Of a stretch of 64,000 nt of DNA, positions 24,436 through 35,555 are shown in pieces. The translations under genes and the position numbers were made by a program. The stretch covers positions 6,671,676 to 6,735,675 of the forward strand of contig CM049311.1 of assembly GCA_026874595.1 (NCBI GenBank), written 5' to 3'. Position 1 is the first letter of the stretch. The number at the start of each line of letters is the position of its first letter. Under the pieces are notes generated by a model that was given only the letters and a program-made list of their open reading frames with translations, was not told where the DNA came from and searched no databases. This stretch comes from Sipunculus nudus (lineage: Eukaryota > Annelida > Sipuncula > Golfingiida > Sipunculidae).

Positions 24436-27400
24436 AATGTTAAAAGGAAGCCGAGGTTGTTCTGAGTTTTTTTTTAACTTTCAGAACTTTTCCTCCACTT
24501 TGTCATCATTCAAGTTTGCTGACGAACTGCTTGAACTGGAATTAAAACGAATACAAAATCTGTTAGCCATCATACTAATTTCAACCTAACAACAAATAAT
24601 ATTCCACTTCATTCCAGAGCTCACTGGAGTAGTTTGATTTGTTGTTTATAGCAACCCCTTATATTATACCCGCATATTTATATAAATTATTATAAAAAAG
24701 TCGACAACGTCAAATATGAATTAAATCCTAAAACGAAGAAATCATAAAAATTAGGAAAGAGCTTTAAACATTTATACAAATGTTTCCCAGCAAAACCATC
24801 CCAGCACGTATTCTCAGTACCTCGCATACGGCTGTTTAACAACTTGTTATGGCTCTGCGTATTGGTTAACAGTCCACGTGTATCTGTTTACCAAAAAAGA
24901 CCCGATATTGAGCCGCAACATGCAATGTTTCAGCTAGCGGGAACATGTATTACATTTAGGGGGACAGGTCAGTCAGGGCGTCTCCTGGTTGACACGTGTT
25001 CTGGTCCGGCGATTCACGCGCTCTGTTTATGTTTACACCTGTGAGCGCGCCGGGTCCAATATTTTTAACACTTTTTCAGGAGTGAGCAAACGGTTTCAGG
25101 GCAATATTTTAGCAGGTACAACTTCATAATGAAGGGAAGAAGCTATTTTCCATTTAAATTTAACATGCTTTATAGGTGATTGGGCCCCTTTGAGAAATGT
25201 TTGCGCCTGCTGAAAAGGAGGAGCGGGGGGGGGGGGGGGGGGTCTGGACCCCCTGGACCCTCCCTCTTGATGGGCTTCTGAATGGTTAACAGGGAAATGA
25301 TTTTTGTCGCTTGTTTAACACCACATCCGATACGCTCAATGCATATTAATCTTTCGGATGCTAATATCCTTACTATCGTCCCAGTATAGTGGAGTAAATA
25401 CAATGTTAAACATATATGTTTTCTCGCACAGTAAAAAGGCTGTAAGATTACATGGGGAAGATACCTCACGCTTGTGAAAGCTGTTTTATAAAGGGAACAA
25501 TTTAATTCTGTTTGCCACATGATTGTTATTGCCCTGTTATTAAAAATATTCTTTTACTTTTACGCATATCTATAAAATGACGGGGCTACTAGTAAATAGG
25601 GGTAAAATTATATAGGGGTAAAATATAATTGGACGGCCTAGATTGTGGCATTAGTTTTCACGAGACATTGATCAAACTTAGAGTTAAGGTTACTACACAT
25701 AAAGATAATGTATTTCCTAGGCGATAAGCTAATCGCTTGATTTCACCTTTCAACCAATATAATTAACTTGTTCCTCGCAGTAGACGGCGCTCCATCTACT
25801 CTCACATCCTTCATATTGAACTATCCCGTATCATCAAGAACTAAAAGGCTTTCCATATGTCGATTTTGTTTCTTAATTGAGATCACATACCAAACTGTGA
25901 ATTTCTATTTTGTGGGTTAAATACCCACGTTTATTATTTCAAAACTAAAGACGCATGTTTTATGTATGGCGTGATAATGACTGATTCAGCCAAAACCACA
26001 AACTTCTTTCTTTGCTCGGTCGTATCTTATTGTTCCTATGATAGGTCAATGGCGCCTGCATTGACGTCACAGATATTTGCTCATCCAGCCCTGTGCACCT
26101 TTTTTTTAATTCGTTTCTTGCCTATGCAGTTGTGCAAGGATATAGTGTCGAATAACTTCATTGATCTGTATAATATATCTAATTGCTCGCTGGATTTAGT
26201 GATATATGTGGTTACCCATACCCTAGCACTTTATTCTGAATATAGCAGACACACGCTATTCTTTATTATATAGAATTCGGGGATTCTATAAGAACTGCAA
26301 GTCAACTAAGAGTATGTCGCTAAATTGTATTAGGAATGATATTTTTATTTAAAATATTGTAACGTACTGCATGGAAATGTTATTTTCTTTAAAAAAAGCT
26401 CTACCTTTTGTGGCAATTACTTTTTCTTTTACTTTATTCATTACTAGCAAATAAACCCGGTATACCGGGCTTTTTACCGGGGTCGGGGAAATCTATTAAC
26501 TGTATAAACTGAGATGAGGAATGTTGGCGCATTTTTTTATTCTAAAAAATTAACGAAAATATAAGTTTTCAGTGGGATACTGTCTCAATTAGATATTTAC
26601 AAATATTTTTTTTTACATTTGTTTTGTGGCGCTGTGGTCGCTAGTAATTTATACCCGGTATGTTTACCTTGAAAACCTGGCCAGTGATGATGTTTACATT
26701 GCAAACCGGAATGATTATGAGACGCGGGAGCATTCAGGTTTTCGATGATATTTGTGTGATTTTGGACATATAAAGAAAAGATTGATGTGAGGACATACAT
26801 TGCAAGGAAACTGTTCCTGAAGAAGAAACATAATTATACATACCTCGTAAGAAGCAGAAGCGGACCCAATGGGACTCCATGCAGAGGGTCCGTGTCCCGT
26901 TTTCGGGCGCCGCACCCTTTTGTCATCGTATTAGACCTATTTAAAGGCCTAAAACCCCCTCCACCACCTCACCCTACCTAACCCCACCCCTGTTCCAGAA
27001 ACTGGGACTTTCAATTAGGTTTTGTCTTTAATCCTCCTTCGATGAACCTTTCATTTCATAAAGCGAGTAACATGTGTTTTTTTCACTTTAACTGACCACG
27101 CACGTGGGTTAGAGCCTTGGTCAAATGAACGGCCAGACATGCATGCCCAAATCCCTAACTGAAAGCAAGCGTTATTCATATGAACATTTTTACTAATCGT
27201 GTGTTGAGGTTGAGTGACCACGATGCACGCATTCCAGTCTTGCCGAAATTTTTAGTGGTAACGGCTGATACTGAGGCTTTAGCCATCGTTTTTTCCCCAG
27301 TGTGTTGATTTTTATTGATGCGCTTCACGTTTAACAACATAAATGTGTTGATTAACAAAACAGCACGAAGTACTCACCCGCTAAATAACGCATATACATA

Positions 27401-28367
27401 TATAATTAAACTATATATTGTTAGAATTTATGGAATGTATATTAGCCTACTAGAAGCAGTCTGAAATTTTAGCAGGACCCTCCTTTAGCAGGTGGTGGCC
27501 AAATCTTATACCACAAGTTGTTCCTGGGAGTGGGTTACACTATATATATATAATTCCCCACGTTTGTCTTTCTAATCTATGTAAGGTATGCAATATCTTC
27601 CGCCTTTAGCTGACATGCCTATGTTGTTTAGGTTAAAGAGTAAGACTCAAAGCTGAACTGAATTTAAAAAAAACGATGTTTTATCAGGTTATAGTGAAAT
27701 ACAGAAGACTATATGAAAGTCCATTATTATGAAGACAGATAAAACGTTTAGGACCTTTAAAAAACACAACTGCAGTAAATATCATGACAACAAGGCAATA
27801 TTAACAACTGTGAAACAGCCCGGTTGGAATGACGTTTTGGAAAAATTGCAGAAAATGGGTCCTTGGTATACCTTTAATTTGTCACACCGTAACCTTAATA
27901 GGACAGGCATCCGAGCCTAGGTAAACATACCCTGTGAAGTTCGGGTCAAACTATACTTATGAAAATAGAACAGCCGTAACATGTCCTTGTCAAACAGAAT
28001 TTCAAACACAATTTATAACCAAAAATTGATTAATTTGGGATTTATAAACCTGCTTCATTTGGACGCTAACAAAAGGAATTTTCTTTCGGTTATGGGTTTG
28101 AAGAGAGATCTTGCGATCTTGATTACAATTTTCACTACAAACAAAAAAAACACTGCAAAATTAAAATCGGGAAACAATAAATAATTACTTATACTAAACA
28201 TCAGTACCAATCTACAAAGAAACAAGCTCTTCGCCCGCTTACCTTTTCCCAAGTAAATCTTGCTTCCAACTGGCATCTCGGTCCATCGATATGATATATT
28301 TTTACTGTTACTCATTTTCATAAATGGCAACTGGACGAAATCTGATAAATTTAAAACAACACACAAA
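24436..28367. other. Non-coding stretch with low-complexity and repeat fragments
   Basis: Holds a poly(G) run (25225-25242), a perfect palindrome CCCGGTATACCGGG at 26456-26469 with a partial echo near 26652, and the second short interspersed repeat at 27468-27560. The palindrome region probably belongs to an interspersed repeat running to about 27000. No gene with a recognised domain was found. Confidence 0.5.
27468..27560 (+). repeat. Short interspersed repeat, copy 2 of 2
   Basis: Diverged counterpart of 24087-24170, ending in a short TA tract. Confidence 0.55.
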
Positions 28368-28371
28368 GAAT

Positions 28372-28498
28372 TGTTACGAAGACAAATTGTTGAGGGGAAA
28401 ATTCTGGGCCGATCCTGGAGTCGAACCCAGGTCGGTGGTGTACAAGTCCGGCGAACCAACCGCTTCGCTAGCAAAGCAAACTTCACTAGCGACACAGT
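28372..28498 (-). mobile_element. LTR-like terminal repeat with embedded tRNA-like segment (3' copy, partial)
   Basis: The reverse complement ends ...CTTCGTAACA and matches 49428-49554 over about 127 bases with scattered substitutions. Inside it, on the minus strand, is an A-box-like TAGCGAAGCGGTTGG and a good B box GGGTTCGACTCC within a T-arm-like hairpin. The outer flank is GAAT (28368-28371). The 5' half of the LTR is missing, and the RNase H reading frame runs straight into it, which implies an internal deletion at this end of the element. Confidence 0.65.
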
Positions 28499-28500
28499 CC

Positions 28501-29765
28501 ATAATTATTTTTTGTGCTCTTAGAGAGATGTTTTTCTTCTGCAGGTTTTGCCTGACAGGCGGCGAGACATGAGTTTGAGTTTCGTGGGCAGTGGATGAAC
28601 CAGATCCGGCTTGAACGGCAATGTTAATAGATCCACCTGCTTGCCTAAGTGGAGAGGGGGTTTGATCATCAAAGACCTCATTGTTGAAAACCAGGTTTGG
28701 GTTTGCCAAAATGGCAGTACCACTATTGTTTCTGCCTCCTCCTCCCTGATCTTTTTCAGCACTGCTGGGATCACGCTGAAAGGAGAGAATATGTAGCACA
28801 GGTCAAACAAGTTCCAAGTAACAGTAAAGGCATCTACAGCTATAGCTTGTGGGTCTGGCCTCCATGACACATGGACAGCACTGATAATTAAGTCTTGATG
28901 CGAATAGGTCTATAGAAGGTTCCCCAAAATTGTTAAGTATGGAACTGAAAACAATAGGATTAAGTTTCCACTCGGTCTTATCATCAAAAACCCTCGACTC
29001 TCTGTCTGCTAGCACATTGATTTTGCCCGGTATGTGAGTTGCAGTCAACCACAGTTTCTTATCTAAACACCAAAGCCAGATTTACCTAGCAATATTATTG
29101 CAAACAAGTGAATGACTGCCCCCCGTGTGTTTTAAATATGATACTGTAGTAGCATTGACAGACTGCACTAGAATGTTTGTGTCGTGCAAGTCACTGCAAA
29201 GAGATTGTAAGCCAAGTAAAACTGCTTGCAACTCTAAAGAGTTAATGTTGCTATCATGCAATTCATCACCTGTCCACCTGCCACCTGTCACCTGTGTATC
29301 ATCCTTTGTTGCCCCCCACCCCTCCAAGGAGGCATAAGTAGTCAGCTTGCTGCTGTAGCTTTGCCTGCAAATAGGTTTATATGACAATGGCAGGTTGCGT
29401 ATCCACCATGTAATATCAGATAAGGCCTGGCTGGAAAGTGTCATGAAACCATCAAAATTCCCTCGGCAATCTTTAAGTGCTTTACTCTTATCAATTTCTA
29501 GCTGTCTATAAAACAGTTGACCATGTTGCACACCTGGGAAACACAAAAAAACCATTAATCCGATGAAAGTAGCTACCTCTTTTATCTTAATAGGACTAGT
29601 CTGACATACAAACTTCGCTTTATTCAGCAATTTGTCAATTTTATCATTATTAACTCTGACAGTCATAGATTCTGAATTTAAGGTGAATCCCAAATGTTCC
29701 AACTCTTTTGTAGGTGTAAACACAGACTTGTCATGGTGCACAATAAAGCCCAAAGATTCTAGCAA
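28501..29765 (-). pseudogene. DIRS-type RNase H and downstream region (relic)
   Basis: Broken minus-strand frames (29765-29082, 29048-28803, 28870-28520) together cover the end of a reverse transcriptase and an RNase H. Visible landmarks are LEHLGFTLNSESM, ASLEGWGA, GGRWTGDE, SLELQAVLLGL, HIPGKINVLADRESRV, IDLFASRLN, and SWRPDPQAIAVDAF followed by PFSVIPAVLKKI. These are features I associate with the DIRS1-type RT/RNase H family rather than Ty3/gypsy. Frame changes near 29080 and 28870 show decay. A tyrosine recombinase, normally following in DIRS elements, is not present before the LTR-like end. Confidence 0.75.
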
Positions 29766-30470
29766 TTGACAGTGTCTAGCACACTATCTTTACAAGCATC
29801 TAAACTGTCATTGGTCAGAAAACAGCCGTCCAGGTAGCCACTAATGGAATGACCATTTAGGAGACAACAGAAAGCATACAGCTGGTCTCTCCACACACAT
29901 TTGAGGAACTTGTGGTCCTGCGGGGCAATGGGTACAGTATAACAGGCATTCCTAAGGTCAATGGAGGCCATATAACATCCAAGTTGCATCATATTAATAC
30001 AAGACTGAAGTGTATCCATTTAAAGTGATGGTAAGTAACAAACTAATTAAGAGACTTTAAGTTCAACATTATTCTGACTGTTCCATTTTTCTTAGGTGTA
30101 GTAAAAATAGTACAAATTGGCCACTTTCTGGGCTAGAATTTGTAATGACCCCTTTAGAAATCAGATTCTGTATTTCATTGTCTATTGATACAAATTCCTT
30201 TTGATTAACAGACCAGAATGGGGCAAATTTCTGCGACGGTGTATCATCAAACTCAATTTTCATTCCACATACTATCTGTAGAATGTTCTTGTCATGTGTT
30301 AATAGTTTCCACTTATCAATAAAATGTTTCAGCCTGCCTGCTGGCTTGTCCACACATATACTGTTAGGTACAGGTTTAATACTGTAATCAGCATGACAAG
30401 ATACCGGTGAGGGGACTGGTGTTAAGTTATCAGTTAAACCTTCAGTAATGGTAGTACCAGGCAGTCTCAC
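29759..30470 (-). pseudogene. DIRS-type reverse transcriptase (relic, internally deleted)
   Basis: The frame at 30470-30069 holds the pre-palm region (GRLKHFIDKWKLLT, EIQNLISKGVI). The frame at 30019-29759 holds the palm start (ASIDLRNACYTVPIAP). The segment between the NG of the PNGLS-type motif and the catalytic block is missing, so about 30 residues are deleted, and the catalytic YLDD is changed to YLDG. The enzyme cannot be active. A glutamine-rich linker (about 30471-30660) separates it from the gag-like region. Confidence 0.75.
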
Positions 30471-30664
30471 CCGTGTATATTGTTGCGTCAGTACTGTTGA
30501 TTGTGGCGGCCCCTGTTTTGTTTCCTCTTTCTGCCGGCATTGTTCCAGTAGCTGGATTTGTTGTTGGATGGCCTGGGTTTCCCTAAAAAAGGCTTCTTGT
30601 TGAAGATGTTGCCTCCACTGGCATAGGGGCTGAATCTCTTGGCTTTGTTGATATTCTGTTTTTC

Positions 30665-31628
30665 TTAATTTGGCAGGTGATTTTTTTCTGTGTCACACAG
30701 TTCTTTAACAACTGCTGGTAAGTCGTCACCAAACAAATATTGTGTCACAGGCCTGTTAGCTGAACAGATGGGCTTAATGCTATCAGCAATGTCTGATTTC
30801 CAGCAATTTTTCCTTCTGGTATTTATCTCTGCGTTTGCCGCGGCAAGCAGAGAGAGGCTGTCAGACAAAGGCTGTAATAGGTCACGCCCTGACGGCATAT
30901 CCTTTTGCCCTCGAAGGGCTGCCATCACCTCGTTGATAAGTCCTGTCAATGCTGTGACTGACTTAATGAGGGGGCCTTGAGTTCGCTGAAATTTCAAGTC
31001 TCTGGAGCGCTGAGCGTCCGAGGCGTGGGACAAGATTTCTGGCTGACACCTAGGTACAATCAAGTACTCACAGTTTTCAGGGCGTGTATATTTTTCTTTG
31101 AGGTCCGTAAGTTTTTGATGACACGCCCGTTGACAATAGAGTATTCACTTTTTCCGCCAGGGTATCATCCACTGGAGGGCTGAGTGTTTCCTGGTTTTTT
31201 AGTGACTCCGTTAGAGCATGCAGCAGGGCGTCTGTTTGGGTTTTCCCCGTAGTTGACTGCGAGACCAACTGTGGCGAGACGTCATTCATAGCCTCGTTCT
31301 CGGTCGGGGATTCCGTGCCCGGGTCTGCCTCAGGTTCCGACTCGGAAGCAGATTCCTCCCCGATTCCTCCAATCTGTGATGTCTGGGCATCATTCCCCTG
31401 ACTTTGTGCTTCCTGTAGTTGTTTTACAATGGGAAGCACTGTGGCCATGGCTTCTGTTAGCACATCCAACCGATAGCGTAAATCACTTGTGTTGGCAGTG
31501 TTGTCACGGCCGTGTCCACCATCTTGATTGTTTACACAGTTGTAGTACTGCCGAGATGTAGAGGGCGCTTGGTCATCATATGCTGTGCCACGGTCAGTTA
31601 CAGTTCTGTCAGCCTGTATCGGATGACC
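30665..31628 (-). pseudogene. gag-like segment of retroelement family B
   Basis: Minus-strand frames 31628-31077 and 31063-30665 encode a structural-protein-like region: GHPIQADR, an acidic low-complexity stretch (ESASESEPEADPGTE), then VPRCQPEILSHASDAQRSRD, PLIKSVTALTGLI and LFGDDLPAVVKEL. The last block corresponds to the capsid-like region upstream of DIRS-type reverse transcriptases in mollusc genomes (from memory). A frame break occurs near 31070. Confidence 0.6.
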
Positions 31629-32872
31629 GGCTTGTTTAACATCCAACTCTACTAGCTTTATCTCCTTTGATTTGATCTTGCAAAGCTGATCTATCAGATT
31701 AACAAGTGGGATAAGGCCTTTTGTAATGCTGTTCTGCATATTCTGGAAGGATATATCTCTGGTCTGCGTATACTTCCGCATCTTCCTCCAGATTTTATTG
31801 TTGACACGTGTGGGAGCTAAACGTGGGCAGTTCTCAGGTCGCATATACTTTTCACCCTTTTTATCCATTTTAGCTTGTTCCAGAGGTCATTAGTTATAGT
31901 TGCCTGTCTGGCACCAAGTCTATCTCCAAATACAGTTGGAGTTTCATATTTCTGAAGAATTTCGTCCAGGTCATCATCATCATTATCACTCTGAACTTCC
32001 CCCTCTGAAGCTAGCATGTCATTCAGTTTTGCATCAACATCACTGTCACTCTATGACATAGTATGATCAGCTCCTTGTTTACAGCCGCCATGTTCCGCTG
32101 GGTCAGTTTCCACCAGATTTACTGGTATTCTGCCCCGTTTACTCGGAGGGAAGCCCCTAGCAGGGTCAGATATGGGTCTCTTAGCTGTGCCAGCCTTAAT
32201 GACCCCATGGCCTGTAGGGTCAGATTACTTGCTGACCACGCTGACTTTTTGCTATGAGTCAGGCTTTAGGGGCGTGTCCTGTGTCCCATGAACCCCAGAT
32301 ATGTTGCTAACAAAGCCAGTCATCTGGCTAAGCATGGTAGAACTTTGAGCCTGCATGACCCTTAATTGTTGCATGTTTTGTTCATGCATACTCTGCATTT
32401 GATGCACAAGCAGAGATAAACAGTCAGCAGATCCGTCACTTGACTTTTCATTAGTGACATTATGTGGCATCCTTTGGATTACAGGCTGATCTGCTGCAGA
32501 GATGTTCAAGGATTCACCTTGATCTAGCATCTAAATCTCACTTTGGTTAGAAGCCATTTCCTATATGTATATCCAGAAACACTGATATCAATCAGATAAG
32601 TTTTTACAGATGTGTGGTGTATGACTGTATCCAGCCAAAGCTGGTTCAGCAATTACCAGTTGTAAATTGCTATACAGTGAATACACCAACTAAATTTTCT
32701 GTATCCAGCCAAAGCTAGACCAGCAATTTCCAGTGTTCAAATTGCTATACAGATATGTATGGCTTATCCAATCTTGCTGAAACAATCCAAAAATAAGTAG
32801 TCCGCTAATAACGCAGTAACCATAAAAAGAGATAACCCAAGTAAGTCTGTCCCAGTGGACAAGCAAGCGCAC
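31629..32872 (-). pseudogene. gag-like segment of a second retroelement family (A), nested in B
   Basis: Minus-strand pieces at 32530-32252, about 32250-32040, 32017-31817 and 31868-31629 read in order as a second, different DIRS-type gag: an ATG near 32556 followed by an early stop, a Met/Gln-rich stretch, PPSKRGR, DDDDLDEILQKYE, VFGDRLGARQATI, RPENCPRLAPTRVNN and LIPLVNLIDQL. Frameshifts and the stop show it is dead. Its leader contains two ~70-bp tandem units with CTGTATCCAGCCAAAGCT (from about 32629 and 32698). It splits family B and is bordered by 29-bp imperfect direct repeats. Confidence 0.6.
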
Positions 32873-32943
32873 TCTGACCTGTGACTAGCAGCTGCGTGCT
32901 ATCTCACGTAACCACTTCGTATTTATTACAGCTCGGTAGAATC

Positions 32944-33336
32944 TCAAACAAACTTCCACTCACCAAGGTAAGTGTCGTTTAATTTTACAATTCTGTCAGC
33001 CTGTATCGGGTGACCCTGTGGAGCAGGCCCTTTGCCTTTGTTGGGAGTGATGTTAATGTGGCAACGCCCCTCGGAGGCTGTCACCGTGTGCTGTTGAGGT
33101 GCATCACCCTGCTGGGAATCGTCCCGCTTGTGGCTGGTTGCGTTAGTTTTGCTTGAACTTTTTGTTTCCTTTGCCGAGTTTTTCTTCTTACTCTTACTAG
33201 TACTGCTGTCACCGTTTGACGGTGTGCCACGATAATCATTGACATTGTCCATACTATCAATGATCGCAGTCACTAAGTCAGCACCAGGCTGATTACAGGG
33301 CTGCCTCTCAGCCATTGCTGTGCACAGTACAGTCAC
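32944..33336 (-). pseudogene. N-terminal gag-like segment of family B (copy in duplicon 1)
   Basis: Probable start at MAERQ (33315), followed by a Ser/Lys-rich low-complexity stretch (STSKSKKKNSAKETKSSSK) and GHPIQADR. The frame then leaves family B at the 29-bp repeat and stops at 32944. The continuation of family B resumes at 31628. The same sequence recurs in duplicons 2 and 3. Confidence 0.55.
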
Positions 33337-33675
33337 TACAGGCGTATCGGGCCCCAGTCGGTGCTGTCTAAACAGCCCTGACGGCGTTCTGGCACGTCTT
33401 TTTTCCGCAAAATTTAACCTTACAGTCCCGATATGTTGCTTATCGTGCTACAGGTGAAAATAAAAGATTTGACACTGTTGCAGTGACCAAATCAAGCGGA
33501 ATAGAAGAAAGTTGAAAAACACGTCTGATGCTTCTGGAAGCAAGCTGCGCATTGATTTCTGAGAAGCTTATGCATCTTACATGATCTCATATGCAAATGA
33601 GGGTGGTAGAATTATCCCAGGAGTCGTACCTTTGGTGAGCTTATTCCCTGGGCCACAATGTTAACCGTCACGTTA

Positions 33676-33720
33676 GACGAGCCCCCATTTTGTTACAAAG
33701 AAAAATTGTTGAGGGGAAAA
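33676..33720 (-). mobile_element. Primer-binding site and truncated 5' LTR of family B
   Basis: On the minus strand the LTR end ...TTTGTAACA is followed by three A bases and TGGGGGCTCGTC (33687-33676), which matches the first 12 bases of the classical tRNA-Pro primer-binding site. Only 30 bases of LTR remain (33691-33720) before an abrupt switch to unrelated sequence. Duplicon 3 (49428-49595) keeps the longer form. Confidence 0.6.
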
Positions 33721-35555
33721 GCCCCAGTGGTATTATTCAGCTGACAGAGGTCCTTTAGAATTGCCAATTTGTTGTCATGCTCACTGATTAAAGCCGCCAA
33801 TATCATAATCATTACACTAAAATCACCCAAATTTTTTTCCCAAAGTCTTTGATGCCGTGGTGTTCCTGACATTTTTTTATCAACACCACATTTTTTTATC
33901 GCGTGTGTTTTGCTTTGCATATGCAGATATGTAAAACAGATGCGGCACTCCGAGCCATGCATACGACATAAACAGAAAAGAGTAGATAAAAAGAAAACAT
34001 CATTTAAATTCATGCACTCCAACCAATTAATAAATTGTATTAAGCGAAATGTAGATTAGATGATATACGAAGAGAGTGACTTTGCTTTGGGGAATATAAT
34101 CGATTATATGGCATGCAGGATTTATTTTCAAACTGTGCATTATGTATTAGTTGTTTCGGTTTAATAGATGTATCAATAAACTGAAACCTGTCAAAAGGTT
34201 AAATTGATTGTATAAACACCATTCTGTTATCTCAAACAGACATTGGAATCAGATGACTGTTGTTTTATGGATATTAAATTCCTCCAAGGTTCAAATTTCC
34301 CAATTTTAGAAAAGCAAGTAAAGATATGTCATGGTCCTTTTTTTTGTGAAAATGCAGATATAAGGGTCATTGGAAAAGGTCTACATAAACTAGGATCATG
34401 ACTTCACTATGAAAATTGCTTCGACCTTGAATATTTACATTTTTGGTGAAAATCACAGAGTCGCATCCTAGAAAGGATGTAGGTATTGCTCCAAAATTAA
34501 GCTGACCGAAGTTCTTGGATAGTTTTGTTTTGTACGCGGCTCTTTTGGCACCTCGTATTAACCTGTTCTTGGTTTCGCGCCTTTTAACACCCTGCATCAT
34601 TGCCGCGTGAAATACTGTGAGAATTTTAAGAAAAAAAATCAAAAATTATTTATATTATGTATATGCATAGATACGGGTTGAAGGATGAAGTCTATTTAAA
34701 TTAGGGTCATGACCTTTACCATAAGAGTGGCCTTGACAATTTCAACGTTTGGTATTGTTTTTCATAGGGTTTTCATCTACATATGCCAGATATGTAAAAC
34801 AGAAATGTTATTCTCAGTCATGCTTACCAATATAAACAAACAAGAGTAGAAAAGGGAAAAAAATCATTAAATGATATATAAAATGAATTAAGGGAGATGT
34901 AGGGTATATGATACATGAAGAGATAGCTTGCTTTAGGGAATATAATCGATTATAAGCAAGCGAGATTTACATTCATACACAAATATGTGAAGGTATGTGT
35001 GTGTATAAATATGTAAGTATTTAAAAATGCATATATATATATGTGTGTGTGTGTGTGAGACGTGAGTCTGAAATAGAGCATTATCATCATACTGTCAAAT
35101 TGTTTCTGGTAAATAGATGTATCAATAATGTGAAACCTGTCAAAAGGTGGAACAATTTTGATTGGTTAAATATCATTCTGTTATCACAAAAAGACATTAA
35201 AGTGGAATCAGATGCCTGTCATTTTCATGCCTGTTTATCAAATTACGCAGTTATCCAAACTGTACAGGACAAGTGAAATGTCATTCATATTGATTTTTCA
35301 TGCAGTATACAGAGATATCTGTTTCTAACAAGCTGACACATCTATTCAAACTCAAAGTAAACGAAATTGCAGGCCAGTCCTTTGATCTAAACTGAACAGA
35401 CCCTGATTTATTATAGGATCCTAAATAGTGCATAGACCCTTTGATTGAATTTTAATTTAATTCCTATGAGTTTATCTTATTTCATTCAATGTGTCAGGTA
35501 GTTGCCTTTGATAGGTTGCACCGACCAAAAGCGCCCGTAGGGTTCGTCTGCAGAT

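Noticed and set aside
28260-28572. Short + strand frames around the LTR-like repeat
   Set aside because: They cross the tRNA-like LTR segment and have no domain.
33693-34022. 109-residue minus-strand open frame conserved in all three duplicons
   Set aside because: Conservation is explained by recent duplication. There is no recognised domain, and the C-terminal end runs into the LTR remnant, so it is not called as a gene.
34367-34642. 91-residue minus-strand open frame in copies 1 and 2
   Set aside because: Broken in copy 3 and within non-coding sequence that looks repeat-derived; no family resemblance.
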